From Canibacter sp052085365 (GTDB taxonomy: Bacteria > Actinomycetota > Actinomycetes > Actinomycetales > Microbacteriaceae), in NCBI GenBank assembly GCA_052085365.1, contig JBQDFP010000006.1, positions 1 to 64,000 on the forward strand: a stretch of DNA of 64,000 nt, given 5' to 3'. A model generated the notes under the pieces. It did not search any database. It was given only the letters and a program-made list of their open reading frames with translations, and was not told the origin of the DNA. The translations under genes and the position numbers were made by a program. This document shows positions 24,115 to 33,698 of this stretch, one piece after another; position 1 is the stretch's first letter; every line of letters begins with the position of its first letter.

Positions 24115-25022
24115 ACGTAGCGCATTTCCTCTACGCGCTCACTGATCGCGGCGCCGCAGAATACGTTCGACTCACTGAACGCATGCGCCGAGTGCTGGGC
24201 CTCACCCGTCGCGTCGGATTTCTCGGAATTTCCGGAGGGGTGGGCACATCAACAGTTGCCGGCCTGAGTGCCGAACTTTTTGCACGCCAGCGCGCGAGCC
24301 GTACCCTCCTGGTTGACGCAACCGGCGACCACGCGGGGGCGCTATATCGCGCGGGAGCGCAATCTCTCGACGGTACGACCGCCACACCACAGGCTGCCAG
24401 CCTGGAAACGGTTAAACTGCCGCCCAACGCGCGAAGCGCGAACCAATGGTGGAATGCGCTCGCCAAACGTCAGCGTGCCACTGAGCTTTCAGTCACCGAC
24501 TGGGGGCATTTGGGCGTGACAGATATTGCCGAAGTGGCGGCGCTCTCGCACGCGGTCGGTATTGTCTGCACCACAACCCGGGCAGACATGACTCGAGCGC
24601 ATGACCTCGCGCTCGCAGTGAAACGCGACCTCGATGCGGCAGCGTTTGTTGTTGCAGTCGATACGCATCGAAAAATGGGTCGGGCCCCGAAAATTTCTGC
24701 AGAACTCGCTTCCGTGCCGATGACAGTTATTTCGCATGATCGAAAACTGAGTGACGTGCCTGGTGCTTCGTTCCAACAATTGCGTGCAAGCACACAGTTG
24801 GGCCTCGTGCAGGCAACTGTGTCGATGATCGACTTGATTGTTGATACCGGTGAAGCTCACGAAAAACAAAAGGTGCCACAGCACCCTCTTGCAGAGTCAG
24901 TGAGGCAAGCCAGTGTTCACGATGCGGCGGTTCAGACGCCCGTCGCACCAACTGCGCCAGCTGGCCTCGCTGAAGCTCCCGGTACCGCAGAAGAAACGAT
25001 AGTTGAAAGACGGCTGCAATGA
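24111..25022 (+). CDS. CpaE/TadZ-like P-loop protein of type VII locus
   Basis: A 303-residue MinD/ParA-superfamily protein. The P-loop reads GISGGVGTSTVAG, with Thr where the ATP-binding Lys of the MinD signature stands, as in the atypical CpaE/TadZ branch. LLVDATGDH follows at the Walker A' region. The C-terminal 50 residues are Ala/Pro-rich. It overlaps EccD and EccC by 4 bases. Such proteins (EspI-like) position or regulate the secretion machine. ATPase activity is doubtful. Confidence 0.8.
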   Translation: MNVAHFLYALTDRGAAEYVRLTERMRRVLGLTRRVGFLGISGGVGTSTVAGLSAELFARQRASRTLLVDATGDHAGALYRAGAQSLDGTTATPQAASLETVKLPPNARSANQWWNALAKRQRATELSVTDWGHLGVTDIAEVAALSHAVGIVCTTTRADMTRAHDLALAVKRDLDAAAFVVAVDTHRKMGRAPKISAELASVPMTVISHDRKLSDVPGASFQQLRASTQLGLVQATVSMIDLIVDTGEAHEKQKVPQHPLAESVRQASVHDAAVQTPVAPTAPAGLAEAPGTAEETIVERRLQ

Positions 25023-28000
25023 CGAAAACTCTTGTGCACAGGCCGACACGGTCAACGTATCCGCTCGACCAACCGATGCCGAAACAGCTCTCGGCACCGC
25101 CTTCGCTTGAAGACAAGTCAGGCGGAACACCACTGCAGATGCTGATGCCTATCATCGGCGCAATGTCGTCGATGGTGATGATGGTGGTGCTGCGTAACGG
25201 CCGCCCCCTGTTCATGATGATGGCGGGCGTAATTTTTGTGATCGCAGTGATCAGTGGTGTGCTCTTTGCATTCACCTCACGCGGTCGGGCAGCGCGGCAG
25301 GCCCGCATTCAACGCGGAAACTATCTCGACTATCTCGAGAATTTGCGAGTCGAACTTGCAACCGAAGCTGACGAAGTTCGAAGCCGTGCCCTTATCACCG
25401 ACCCTGACCCGCACGGGCTTCACGCACTGGTGCGTGATCCGCTCCGACGTTGGGAACGACGCCGAAGCGACCGTGACTTTGCTAAACCTCGTATCGGCCT
25501 CAGTTCACGACCCTGGTTTGAACTGACTGTTCCCGAAGATGAAGACCCGACCGAACCAGCAGACCAGCTGCTCTCGAACGAAGCGCAACTGGTGGCAGAC
25601 ACCTATTCGAACGTGAACGCCATGCCGTTGCAGGTCAATCTCGTCGATTCGAACGTGGTGACGATTATCGGCGACCCCGCTGAGACTCGCAGTGCCGCCC
25701 GTGCACTCTTCGCACAACTCGCAGTAACGCACTCACCTGATGATCTTGCGCTCGCTGTTGTGTGCACCGCCACAACGACCGACGAATGGCGCGGCGTAGA
25801 CCGTCTGCCGCACATGCATGAACCGACCCTTTTTGATGGACCGGTTCCTGCACGCCGCATCGCGACCACCACGCGTGAACTCGCGACAGTGCTGCATGAG
25901 ACGATTGAAGAGCGCGCGAACCAGATCAAGGCTGCCCGTCGAACCGGCGGTAAGTCAATGCCTGTTGGCCGCATCGTCGTGTTGTGTGACGACCATGGAA
26001 ACATCGCAAAGCGCCTCCCCCTGCCAGAGGGCGCTCCGTCGTTTGCCGAGCTCGGAATCACTATGATCCACCTGCTCGATGACCGCACACAAGAACCCGG
26101 TGACGTGTCAACCCGGTTGACACTGGACGGTGTGAACTCGGTGTGTGAGCTCAAAATTCAGACCGATGAGCAGCGTGAAATTGAATTCACACCCGACCAG
26201 CTCACGGTCGCTGAAATGTCAGCGCTCGCTCGCGTGCTTGCGCCGCTGCAAATGAGCCGGGCAGTGCGTGGCGGGTCAGACGAAGAAGAAGTTATTGAGC
26301 AGTTCGATGTGACCGATCTGCTCGGTGTCAGTGATCCGACAGCAGTGGAAGTTGAACGCTTATGGCGGCCGCGTGCTGAGTCAGACTTTCTACGCGTCCC
26401 ATTTGCCGTTGACGACATGGGGCAGCCGGTGCATCTTGACCTGAAAGAGTCAGCACAGCTCGGTATGGGCCCGCACGGAATCTGTGTCGGCGCGACCGGT
26501 TCCGGTAAATCAGAAATGCTTCGCACCCTGATTTTGTCGCTCGCGGTGCAGCACCCGCCCGAAGATCTCAGCATGATCCTCGTCGACTATAAAGGTGGTG
26601 CCGCATTCGCACCGTTCGAAACACTGCCGCATACTGCGGGGCTTATCGACAACCTTGCTGATGACCCGCAGTTGACCACGCGTGCGAAAGCATCACTACA
26701 GGGTGAAGTGGTGCGCCGCCAGCAGATGCTGAAAGACGCTGGCTCTTCACCAAACATTAGCCACTACCGTGAGCTTCGCGAAGAAGACTCGAGTCTGGAA
26801 CCGATGCCGCACCTGTTCGTCGTTATTGACGAGTTCGGTGAGCTTTTGACAGCAGAACCAGACTTCATTGACCTGTTCCTGCAGATCGGACGTATTGGTC
26901 GTTCGATCGGTGTGCACCTGCTGCTGTCGAGCCAGCGCATTGAGGCCGGCAAACTACGAGGCCTCGACACCTACCTGTCGTACCGCATTGGTTTGCGCAC
27001 CTTCAGCGAGAGCGAATCCCAGGTGGTGTTGAACACCCGTGACGCGTTCTATCTCCCGTCAATGCCGGGCTACGGCTATCTCAAAGTTGACACGAGTATC
27101 TATCAGCGGTTCCGTGCCGGGTACGTCTCGGGTCCGATTAATCAGCCGCGACGAGTGCGGCAGGTGTCGAACGCACCAGAACGTCAAGTGTTCGCGCTGC
27201 CCCCGTTGAACGGGATTCAGACCGAACGGCCGGAAGACGAACAGAACGCGGCACGCGACCCAGAACCGAAATACACCCCGCGTGCGAGCGACCGGGTGCT
27301 CGTTGATGAAGTGGTAGACCAGCTTCGTAACGACGATCGCGCCGTGCGCGACGTGTGGCTGCCTCCGCTACCTGAACGTTTGACGCTCAGCCAGGTGATT
27401 GACGGCGCCGACAAATCGCAAGATTCACTCTTTGCGGTAATGGGGCTTGAAGATAAACCGAGCTCACAGGAACAATCACCGTGGAAGCTTGATCTCACGA
27501 AATCGGGCGGAAACGTTATGATCTTGGGCGCGCCGCAGTCTGGCCGCAGCACCATGCTTCGCACGATTGCTGCATCACTATCACTGACTTACACCCCGAA
27601 TGAAGTGTCAATCTATGGCATGGATCTCGGCGGCGGTGGCCTGCGTGGTATTGAGAAATTCCCGCACGTTGGTGGGGTGGCGACGCGAGCTGATTCTGAC
27701 AAACTGCTGCGTTTGCTTGAAGAAATCATGACGATGATGGGCCGCCGTGAAGAAGTTATGCGTAAACACGGCATCGACTCGGTTGCTGAATTGCGTCGTC
27801 GACACCGTCGCGGGGAACTACCCGAGCTTGAATCGGGCGAGATCGTACTGCTGGTTGACGGGTATGGCACGCTGCGCCAAGATTTCGATTCACTCAATGA
27901 CATTTTCACGACGCTGATGCAGCGCGCATCGGGTCTCGGCGTGCACCTAATCTTGACGCTGACCAGGCAAAGCGAACTGCGTATTGCACACCATCCGCTC

Positions 28001-29023
28001 TTTGGTACCAAAATTGAGCTCAAACTCAACGACCCGGCCGACTCGATTATCGACCGTAAGCTGGCCAAAGTTATTAAATCCAGCTCGCCCGGACGCGCGA
28101 TTACCGAAGCTCAAACTTTCGTACAGGCGGCGTTACCTGCGCTCGAAGACCCGGTCGATATCAGCATCAGTGAAGCACTTGACGACCTTGCCACAAAAAT
28201 CGCACAGTCCTGGGAAGGGCCATTCGCCGCCCCGATTCGTCTCCTGCCGAACATGCTACCCGAGGCCGACCTACCAGACCCGGTTGATTCACCGACAATG
28301 GTTCCGCTCGGGTTGCGTCAAGATTCGATGACGACCGCGTATTGGGAGTGGCTTGAGTCCGACCCGCACATGTTGCTGCTGGGCGACACCAAGTCGGGCA
28401 AGAGTTCAACGCTGCGACTCATCGCCGATCAGCTGATTCAGCGGTACACGCCCGAGGAGCTTGCGATTGCTGTGGTGGATCCACGCAATCACGTTCCAGA
28501 AGCGATTCCAGAAGAGTATCTTGCGGCGCACGCGAAATCGTTGCAGCAGGCCGGTGGCCTCAGCGAGTCAATCGCAACCGAGCTCGGTATTCGCACGGAC
28601 TTGAACGAAGAGGAACTGGCGAAACGTCCCCACGTGGTCATGCTGGTTGACGACTACGACATTGTGTCTGCCGGCGGTGCAAACCCCTTGCAGCCGTTGC
28701 TGCAGCATTTGCCGATGAGTCGCGACCTGAAATTCCACCTGATTGTCGCCCGACCAGTGGCGGGCTCATCGCGTGCAATGTACGGCGGTGTGATGCAGAT
28801 GCTTCGAGACACGGGTGGATCGGTGTTGATGCTGTCGGGTGACCGGGCAGAGGGTCAAATCCTGCCGCGCGTCTACCCCGAGCGTTTTCCGCCCGGGCGT
28901 GGACGCTACATTCGTCGCGGTGAACGGCCGTATATTGTGCAGGTTGCTCGACGTGATGTTGACGAGCAGGCCGCTGCTGCTGCCGAAAAGAAGGCTGCAA
29001 CGAGGCAGAGGGAGGGACGCTAA
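25019..29023 (+). CDS. eccC: EccC/EssC-type FtsK/SpoIIIE ATPase of type VII secretion
   Basis: A 1334-residue motor protein with fused EccCa and EccCb. Two membrane segments lie at about 43-85. Three FtsK/SpoIIIE ATPase domains follow, with P-loops GATGSGKSEM (about 490), GAPQSGRSTM (about 835) and GDTKSGKSST (about 1120). The first has VDYKGGAAF and Walker B FVVIDEFGEL. The second has Arg instead of the Lys. Length and order match EccC of ESX systems. It drives export of WXG100 proteins and the toxin. It overlaps the next ATG by one base (TAATG). Confidence 0.96.
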   Translation: MTKTLVHRPTRSTYPLDQPMPKQLSAPPSLEDKSGGTPLQMLMPIIGAMSSMVMMVVLRNGRPLFMMMAGVIFVIAVISGVLFAFTSRGRAARQARIQRGNYLDYLENLRVELATEADEVRSRALITDPDPHGLHALVRDPLRRWERRRSDRDFAKPRIGLSSRPWFELTVPEDEDPTEPADQLLSNEAQLVADTYSNVNAMPLQVNLVDSNVVTIIGDPAETRSAARALFAQLAVTHSPDDLALAVVCTATTTDEWRGVDRLPHMHEPTLFDGPVPARRIATTTRELATVLHETIEERANQIKAARRTGGKSMPVGRIVVLCDDHGNIAKRLPLPEGAPSFAELGITMIHLLDDRTQEPGDVSTRLTLDGVNSVCELKIQTDEQREIEFTPDQLTVAEMSALARVLAPLQMSRAVRGGSDEEEVIEQFDVTDLLGVSDPTAVEVERLWRPRAESDFLRVPFAVDDMGQPVHLDLKESAQLGMGPHGICVGATGSGKSEMLRTLILSLAVQHPPEDLSMILVDYKGGAAFAPFETLPHTAGLIDNLADDPQLTTRAKASLQGEVVRRQQMLKDAGSSPNISHYRELREEDSSLEPMPHLFVVIDEFGELLTAEPDFIDLFLQIGRIGRSIGVHLLLSSQRIEAGKLRGLDTYLSYRIGLRTFSESESQVVLNTRDAFYLPSMPGYGYLKVDTSIYQRFRAGYVSGPINQPRRVRQVSNAPERQVFALPPLNGIQTERPEDEQNAARDPEPKYTPRASDRVLVDEVVDQLRNDDRAVRDVWLPPLPERLTLSQVIDGADKSQDSLFAVMGLEDKPSSQEQSPWKLDLTKSGGNVMILGAPQSGRSTMLRTIAASLSLTYTPNEVSIYGMDLGGGGLRGIEKFPHVGGVATRADSDKLLRLLEEIMTMMGRREEVMRKHGIDSVAELRRRHRRGELPELESGEIVLLVDGYGTLRQDFDSLNDIFTTLMQRASGLGVHLILTLTRQSELRIAHHPLFGTKIELKLNDPADSIIDRKLAKVIKSSSPGRAITEAQTFVQAALPALEDPVDISISEALDDLATKIAQSWEGPFAAPIRLLPNMLPEADLPDPVDSPTMVPLGLRQDSMTTAYWEWLESDPHMLLLGDTKSGKSSTLRLIADQLIQRYTPEELAIAVVDPRNHVPEAIPEEYLAAHAKSLQQAGGLSESIATELGIRTDLNEEELAKRPHVVMLVDDYDIVSAGGANPLQPLLQHLPMSRDLKFHLIVARPVAGSSRAMYGGVMQMLRDTGGSVLMLSGDRAEGQILPRVYPERFPPGRGRYIRRGERPYIVQVARRDVDEQAAAAAEKKAATRQREGR

Positions 29024-29538
29024 TGCTGTCACTGTTTGGTGTCGCTGGCGGGGTTGGTGTCTCGACGCTTGTTGCACTGACGCGTGAGAGCATTCGTGAC
29101 ATGCAAGGCCGGCCTTTACAGGTTTCGGCCGCCGACCCGGAACAACTGAGGCCAGTGCTCGCAGCGGGAAACATTGTCGAACAGCGTCATGCTGACTTAC
29201 ATGACGGAGGTAAGTTTCAGCGCGAGGCTGTTGTCAGCGCGAGCAGGATCGGGAAGATCGCGCTCGTGGTGCCGCGCACCCCGCTCGGTGCGGCGCAAGC
29301 GGTTGCGGCGCTGCAACAACTGCAAAACGCGGGAATACCGCAGGACCGTATGCTCGGCATAGTGAATACGTCAATGTTTGGTGGTCGTTCACGCAGTGTG
29401 ATCGCGAACGACCTGCCGCACTTTTGGTTGAACTATGAGCCCGTGTTTGAACAGGGCGGACCGGTCGCGATGAACCGTATTGGGAAAGATTTTGAACGTT
29501 CACTCGGGCAGTGGCTGCAGGTCGTGAGGTCCGCTTAG
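29023..29538 (+). CDS. small CpaE-like P-loop protein
   Basis: A 171-residue protein beginning MLSLFGVAGGVGVSTLVAL, a P-loop-like turn that again lacks the signature Lys, like the 303-residue protein upstream. The rest resembles a shortened MinD fold (KIALVVPRTPLGAAQAVAAL, MLGIVNTSMFGG, ending with IANDLPHFWLNYEP). It lies directly behind EccC. The pair may be paralogues. No known family name can be given. Confidence 0.72.
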   Translation: MLSLFGVAGGVGVSTLVALTRESIRDMQGRPLQVSAADPEQLRPVLAAGNIVEQRHADLHDGGKFQREAVVSASRIGKIALVVPRTPLGAAQAVAALQQLQNAGIPQDRMLGIVNTSMFGGRSRSVIANDLPHFWLNYEPVFEQGGPVAMNRIGKDFERSLGQWLQVVRSA

Positions 29539-29573
29539 CCGCCGGTGTTTGCTGGGAGGGCACCGGCACTGTG

Positions 29574-29603
29574 TTGTCATGTACGGTGCCCCGGGCGTAG
29601 CCT
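29574..29603 (+). promoter_or_regulatory. putative promoter of the sigma-factor fusion gene
   Basis: TTGTCA (29574-29579) and TAGCCT (29598-29603), spacer 18, about 50 bases before the gene at 29652. A hairpin GCCGGTG (29541-29547)/CACCGGC (29561-29567) just upstream may partly end the secretion operon. Confidence 0.45.
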
Positions 29604-29651
29604 GTCTAAGGTGTCTGTTTTTCAAAACATGGTGGTGAAGGGAGGGAATCG

Positions 29652-31508
29652 ATGTCAGAATCTGCGCATTCGAACTCTATGCTGCGCAAAAAAACTGACG
29701 CGATTCTCCTTCACGAGGCGCGTAATGGCAACAGTGTAGCCTTCGAAACCCTGTGGGTTCGACATGAACACGCTGTTCGCGTATCAGTGCATCGATTGGC
29801 GCGTCCGAGCTCGTGTGACGTGCTACGCGAGACTCGCGAACGTCTGCAACACGAGCTGAGCACCGGGGTCGGTCCTGAATCGCATTTTGGTGAATACACC
29901 ACGACCATTGCCCGAGCGATTGCCGCAAAATGGTATCGCGGTCCGAGCAAGGTTCGTCGCCTAAACGTGTTCTCGGTCACCGAAGAAACTCGCGAAGAGG
30001 TTGCTGAGCAGGTACCAACAGGGCGCGAAGTAGCGACCGCGTTCGCAGCCCTGCCGCTTGAGCAGCAAGCACTCTTGTGGTTGAGCGAAGTTGATCATGT
30101 CAGTCATGCTGACATCGCCACTCGTGCGAATCTTGCTCGTTTCACTGTCGGGTCACGGCTGCGTAAAGCAGTAAAACATTTGCATCTTGCGTGGCTGCTA
30201 CAACATCTTCCGGCCGGTGCCGCCGACCCAGAAATCGTGTCGGTTATGCCAGCGTATTTGACTGGCACTTTGACAAAGACTCAGCGAAGTCGTGTTGATA
30301 CGCATGTTGACGATTGTGACTCGTGTGCGGCTGTGCTGTTCGACCTGAAAGATACGAACCGTGCGCTTGAACGTGTGGTGCCGTCCGCTCTCATTTTGAC
30401 CGGACCCGGAACTGCTGCAGCCATTCTTAAAGTGGCGGATCTGCCAGTCACAACTGGAAGCACCGGAATTATTGGTGCGCCCGAAGTGCTCGGTGCAGTC
30501 GCCTCATTTGGTGCGGTGAGTGCGGTGGGCACTGCCGCAGCCGCCAAGACTGGTGTTGCGGGGTTGTGGGCAGCGAAGTCGGTGCCGACAGCGATCGCTG
30601 GTGTGAGTGGATCGGTGGTGCTCGCAGTTGGGACTGCGTTTGCGATTACGCAACTGGTGCCTCCCGTTGCACCTCCTGTGATGTCGACAGCGGGCGAAGA
30701 CGCGGAGGCGGCAGAACCGGTTTCCTTGAGCGAACCGCCGGATGAGTCGATTCCTAAGACAGCAAACGGGAGTGACACCGCCACCGAGAGTAATGAGTCG
30801 TTCTTCGAGATCATGCCCGGTGCGCAGTATGTGGTGCGGACGAGTGATGATGACGCAGGTATTTCAATTCCGGTTGAAGTGAACACTGACGGTCTTGAAA
30901 ACCAGGTACAGATAAAGCCGCCGATGCCGGGGGACTCTGGCGCGGTGACTCCGGGAGGGAAACCGCCAGAACAGGGTGACTCTGATGATGAGGATTCTGA
31001 CGACGTCAAAATTCATGTGCGGCACTCATACGCCTGGTTCGATCCTCAAGATGATGAATCACATGTTGGGGTTTGGGCATGTGGTTGGAACTCTGAAGCG
31101 GTTTCTGTTCGGGTAGTTGCTGGTGATGTGAAAACGAAAGCGAAAAAGCTCTCAGCGAAACGGTGGCACTTCCTAGAGACGCTACCGATGGCGAAAGCCG
31201 ATGTGCCAAAAGAAGTGACTCTCGAGTTTTCTGACGCCGATGGCAACGTTGTTGAAACAAAGAAGATCACGGTCAAAGACTTTTTCGGTCCGACACATCC
31301 TGCTGTCGCCCCTCCAACAGAGCCGGCTCCCCCCGAAACGCAGCCGACCGAATCAGATCAAGAAGAGACGCCAGCCGCTGAGCCGACACCTACAGAATCG
31401 CAACCCACTGAAGCAGCGCAGCCCGAAATTGAGACGCCTGAGGTGAATGAAACCACAGAGTCAACACTCGAGCCGAGTGAAACTGCTGAAGATGCGGTCG
31501 CGGATTAG
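29652..31508 (+). CDS. ECF sigma factor fused to zinc-finger anti-sigma domain, membrane segment and acidic outer tail
   Basis: A 618-residue protein. Residues about 15-75 resemble sigma region 2 (ILLHEARNGNSVAFETLWVRH). Residues 125-185 resemble region 4 (LPLEQQALLWLSEVDHVSHADIA). A zf-HC2-like site follows at about 200-235 (THVDDCDSCAAVLFDL, the H-x3-C-x2-C signature). One or more hydrophobic segments lie at 245-335 (SVVLAVGTAFAITQLV). The remaining 280 residues are acidic and end in a Pro/Glu/Thr-rich repeat region. ATG 29652 follows GGAGGG. A sigma factor tethered to the membrane by its own anti-sigma domain would need release, likely by proteolysis. Its stop overlaps the convergent methyltransferase stop. 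Confidence 0.82.
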   Translation: MSESAHSNSMLRKKTDAILLHEARNGNSVAFETLWVRHEHAVRVSVHRLARPSSCDVLRETRERLQHELSTGVGPESHFGEYTTTIARAIAAKWYRGPSKVRRLNVFSVTEETREEVAEQVPTGREVATAFAALPLEQQALLWLSEVDHVSHADIATRANLARFTVGSRLRKAVKHLHLAWLLQHLPAGAADPEIVSVMPAYLTGTLTKTQRSRVDTHVDDCDSCAAVLFDLKDTNRALERVVPSALILTGPGTAAAILKVADLPVTTGSTGIIGAPEVLGAVASFGAVSAVGTAAAAKTGVAGLWAAKSVPTAIAGVSGSVVLAVGTAFAITQLVPPVAPPVMSTAGEDAEAAEPVSLSEPPDESIPKTANGSDTATESNESFFEIMPGAQYVVRTSDDDAGISIPVEVNTDGLENQVQIKPPMPGDSGAVTPGGKPPEQGDSDDEDSDDVKIHVRHSYAWFDPQDDESHVGVWACGWNSEAVSVRVVAGDVKTKAKKLSAKRWHFLETLPMAKADVPKEVTLEFSDADGNVVETKKITVKDFFGPTHPAVAPPTEPAPPETQPTESDQEETPAAEPTPTESQPTEAAQPEIETPEVNETTESTLEPSETAEDAVAD

Positions 31509-32791
31509 TCTCGCTGGAAGATTGCCACGCACTCGAAGTGGTGAGTGTGTGGGAACATGTCGAAGCCGCGCAAGGCGGTGAGCTCGTAGCCGCCCGCCGT
31601 GAGCGTCTGTGTGTCGCGCGCGAGAGCAACCGGATCGCACGCAACATAAATAATGTTGCGTGGCGATAGTTCGATGAGCGCACTGGTCACTTGACCGCCA
31701 GCACCCGAACGTGGTGGGTCAAGCACGACCGTGCCACGAGCGAGTCGCTCACGAACCTGGGGTGTGCTTTTCAGCATGTCGGCGAGGTACCGTTCGACGC
31801 GACCGGTAAGAGCCTGTACTCCGGGGAAGTCAGCAAGATTTTCTGCCGCGAGGTCGGTGGCGTCCTCAACAGCTTCAACTGTCGTGATACGCGCATTGCT
31901 TCCGGCAGCATCAAGGAAACCCGCAGTGAGGAGGCCGACCCCGCCGTAGAGGTCAAGGTTTGCCGCAGCCGAGTCGACGTCTTCGCCCAACCAGTCGACT
32001 GCTGAAGACACAGCGGTGAGGAGCGTTTCAGGGGCAGCTTCGTGTACCTGCCAGAATCCGCCGGCACGAACCTGGAATTCAAAGCCGGCAACGACTTCAA
32101 GCACTGTGTGATCGGCGCCAACCGGCCGTTTTTCACCCTGGTAGGTGACGAGCATGCTCGGATCGGATGCGCTTGGGGCAACCAGATCAACAGTGGTCGC
32201 ATCGGGCATATGTTCGTGGATCGGTGCGAGCGGTTCAAGCACCGGCGACATGAGTGGGAGTGTTGTGACCGGAACAACTGTGCGGCTGCGTGACGCGTAC
32301 GGTCCCACGACGCCGGTCTCGGGGTCAACGTGCAAGCGCATGCGGGTGCGCCAGCCGAGGCCGTTTGCTTCATCATCACCGGCAAGCGGCTCAACAACAA
32401 AATTGTCGACGATCGGGCTATCAATTTTGCCCTGTCGACGCATCGAGTCTTGTAACACGTCACGTTTCAGCTCGCGCTGGTGCTCGAGCGTGATGTGCCC
32501 AAATTCTGCACCGCCCGCTCGTTGTGATGGGTCGCGATCCACCCCAGCTTCGGCCCACACATGTTCCACACGGTGCGGGGACGCGGTGACTACGCGGGTG
32601 GTCTCAGCACGAGCAAATTTCTTTTTCACCTCGGTGATGCGCGCCTCTACCCGTTCACCCGGCAGAGTGTCATTCACGAACACCACCCGACCTTCGAAAT
32701 GGGCAATGCTGACGCCGCCGTGCGCAATGCGGTCAACGTCGAGAGTGACGATGTCTCCCTCTGAAACTTCGGTGGTGGGTTGAGAACTCAT
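31505..32791 (-). CDS. TrmA/RumA-family RNA (uracil-5-)methyltransferase
   Basis: A 428-residue SAM-dependent methyltransferase. A TRAM domain occupies the first 65 residues (LDVDRIAHGGVSIAHFEGRVVFVND). The SAM-binding core has LDLYGGVGLLTAGFL, and the catalytic DPPRSGAGG and YVACDPVALARD segments carry the family Cys. It makes 5-methyluridine in 23S rRNA or tRNA; the exact target is unclear. ATG 32791 was chosen; a TTG at 32803 adds four residues, and neither has a clear ribosome binding site. Confidence 0.92.
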   Translation of the reverse strand: MSSQPTTEVSEGDIVTLDVDRIAHGGVSIAHFEGRVVFVNDTLPGERVEARITEVKKKFARAETTRVVTASPHRVEHVWAEAGVDRDPSQRAGGAEFGHITLEHQRELKRDVLQDSMRRQGKIDSPIVDNFVVEPLAGDDEANGLGWRTRMRLHVDPETGVVGPYASRSRTVVPVTTLPLMSPVLEPLAPIHEHMPDATTVDLVAPSASDPSMLVTYQGEKRPVGADHTVLEVVAGFEFQVRAGGFWQVHEAAPETLLTAVSSAVDWLGEDVDSAAANLDLYGGVGLLTAGFLDAAGSNARITTVEAVEDATDLAAENLADFPGVQALTGRVERYLADMLKSTPQVRERLARGTVVLDPPRSGAGGQVTSALIELSPRNIIYVACDPVALARDTQTLTAGGYELTALRGFDMFPHTHHFECVAIFQRD

Positions 32792-32857
32792 GCGAGTATT
32801 CAACCAGGAAGCACTGACAATGCTGTCTGCGCGCGCCGAGAACGTACACTCGTACGT

Positions 32858-33499
32858 ATGCGACTTTATCTCGCCTCAACATCACCGGCCCGAAAATCAG
32901 TCCTTGCTGGCGCAGGTATCACTCCGGTGTGCTTAAGTCCAGAGGTTGACGAACGCGCGCGAGTTGCCGCCCGCGAAGCTGAACTTGGCCGCCGTCTCGA
33001 TACGACCGAAATGGTGCAATACCTGGCCCGTTCGAAAGCCGAAGATGTGGCGCAGCGTCACGGGCATGACATTGACGGTCTTATTCTGGGCGGCGATTCA
33101 GCGTTCCAACTCGATAATGAAATTCTGGGCAAACCTCACGAACCGGATATTGCGTTGCAACGTGCAAAAGAGCATCGCGGTCGCTCGGGCACCCTCTTTT
33201 CAGGTCACTGGGTGATCGACTGCGCTGGTGGCGAGGTACGTGGCGCTGTCGGCGGGGTCGACACTGCAACTGTCACCATGAGTGAGAACGTTACCGATGC
33301 GGAGCTTGCAAAATACGTTGGCACTGGCGAGCCACTCGAGCTTGCTGGCGGATTCGCTATTGATGGTCTTGCCGGAGCGTTCATAGAACAGATCGTTGGC
33401 GCGCCCAGCTGCGTGATTGGCCTCTCGCTGCCGAGGTTTCGCGAGCTTGTGATCGAACTCGGGCATGATTACACAAATTTGTGGGAGAGCAGCGAATAA
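32858..33499 (+). CDS. maf: Maf family nucleoside triphosphate pyrophosphatase
   Basis: A 213-residue protein. It starts with the family signature LASTSPARKSVLAGAGI, then CLSPEVDER, LGGDSAF and LAGGFAIDGLAGAFIEQIVG. It hydrolyses non-canonical or modified nucleotides and affects division or DNA fidelity. ATG 32858 was chosen because the family begins exactly here; the open frame extends 26 codons further upstream but overlaps the divergent methyltransferase start. Confidence 0.94.
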   Translation: MRLYLASTSPARKSVLAGAGITPVCLSPEVDERARVAAREAELGRRLDTTEMVQYLARSKAEDVAQRHGHDIDGLILGGDSAFQLDNEILGKPHEPDIALQRAKEHRGRSGTLFSGHWVIDCAGGEVRGAVGGVDTATVTMSENVTDAELAKYVGTGEPLELAGGFAIDGLAGAFIEQIVGAPSCVIGLSLPRFRELVIELGHDYTNLWESSE

Positions 33500-33698
33500 C
33501 TGTAACGTTCAGGCTCTTTGTTCCGGTGTTTAGCAGAAATTCTGTGTCATGAGCCCGATGGAACGAAATATTCATGATCCAGGCCGGTAACTGCGTAGAA
33601 AAACCTCAAGAAGAAGTGAGACAATATTTCTGACGGGGCTATTGTGCTTCAGTGAGCCCGGTTTTCTATCTATTTTCGTTTGAGAGGACCGATATTAG

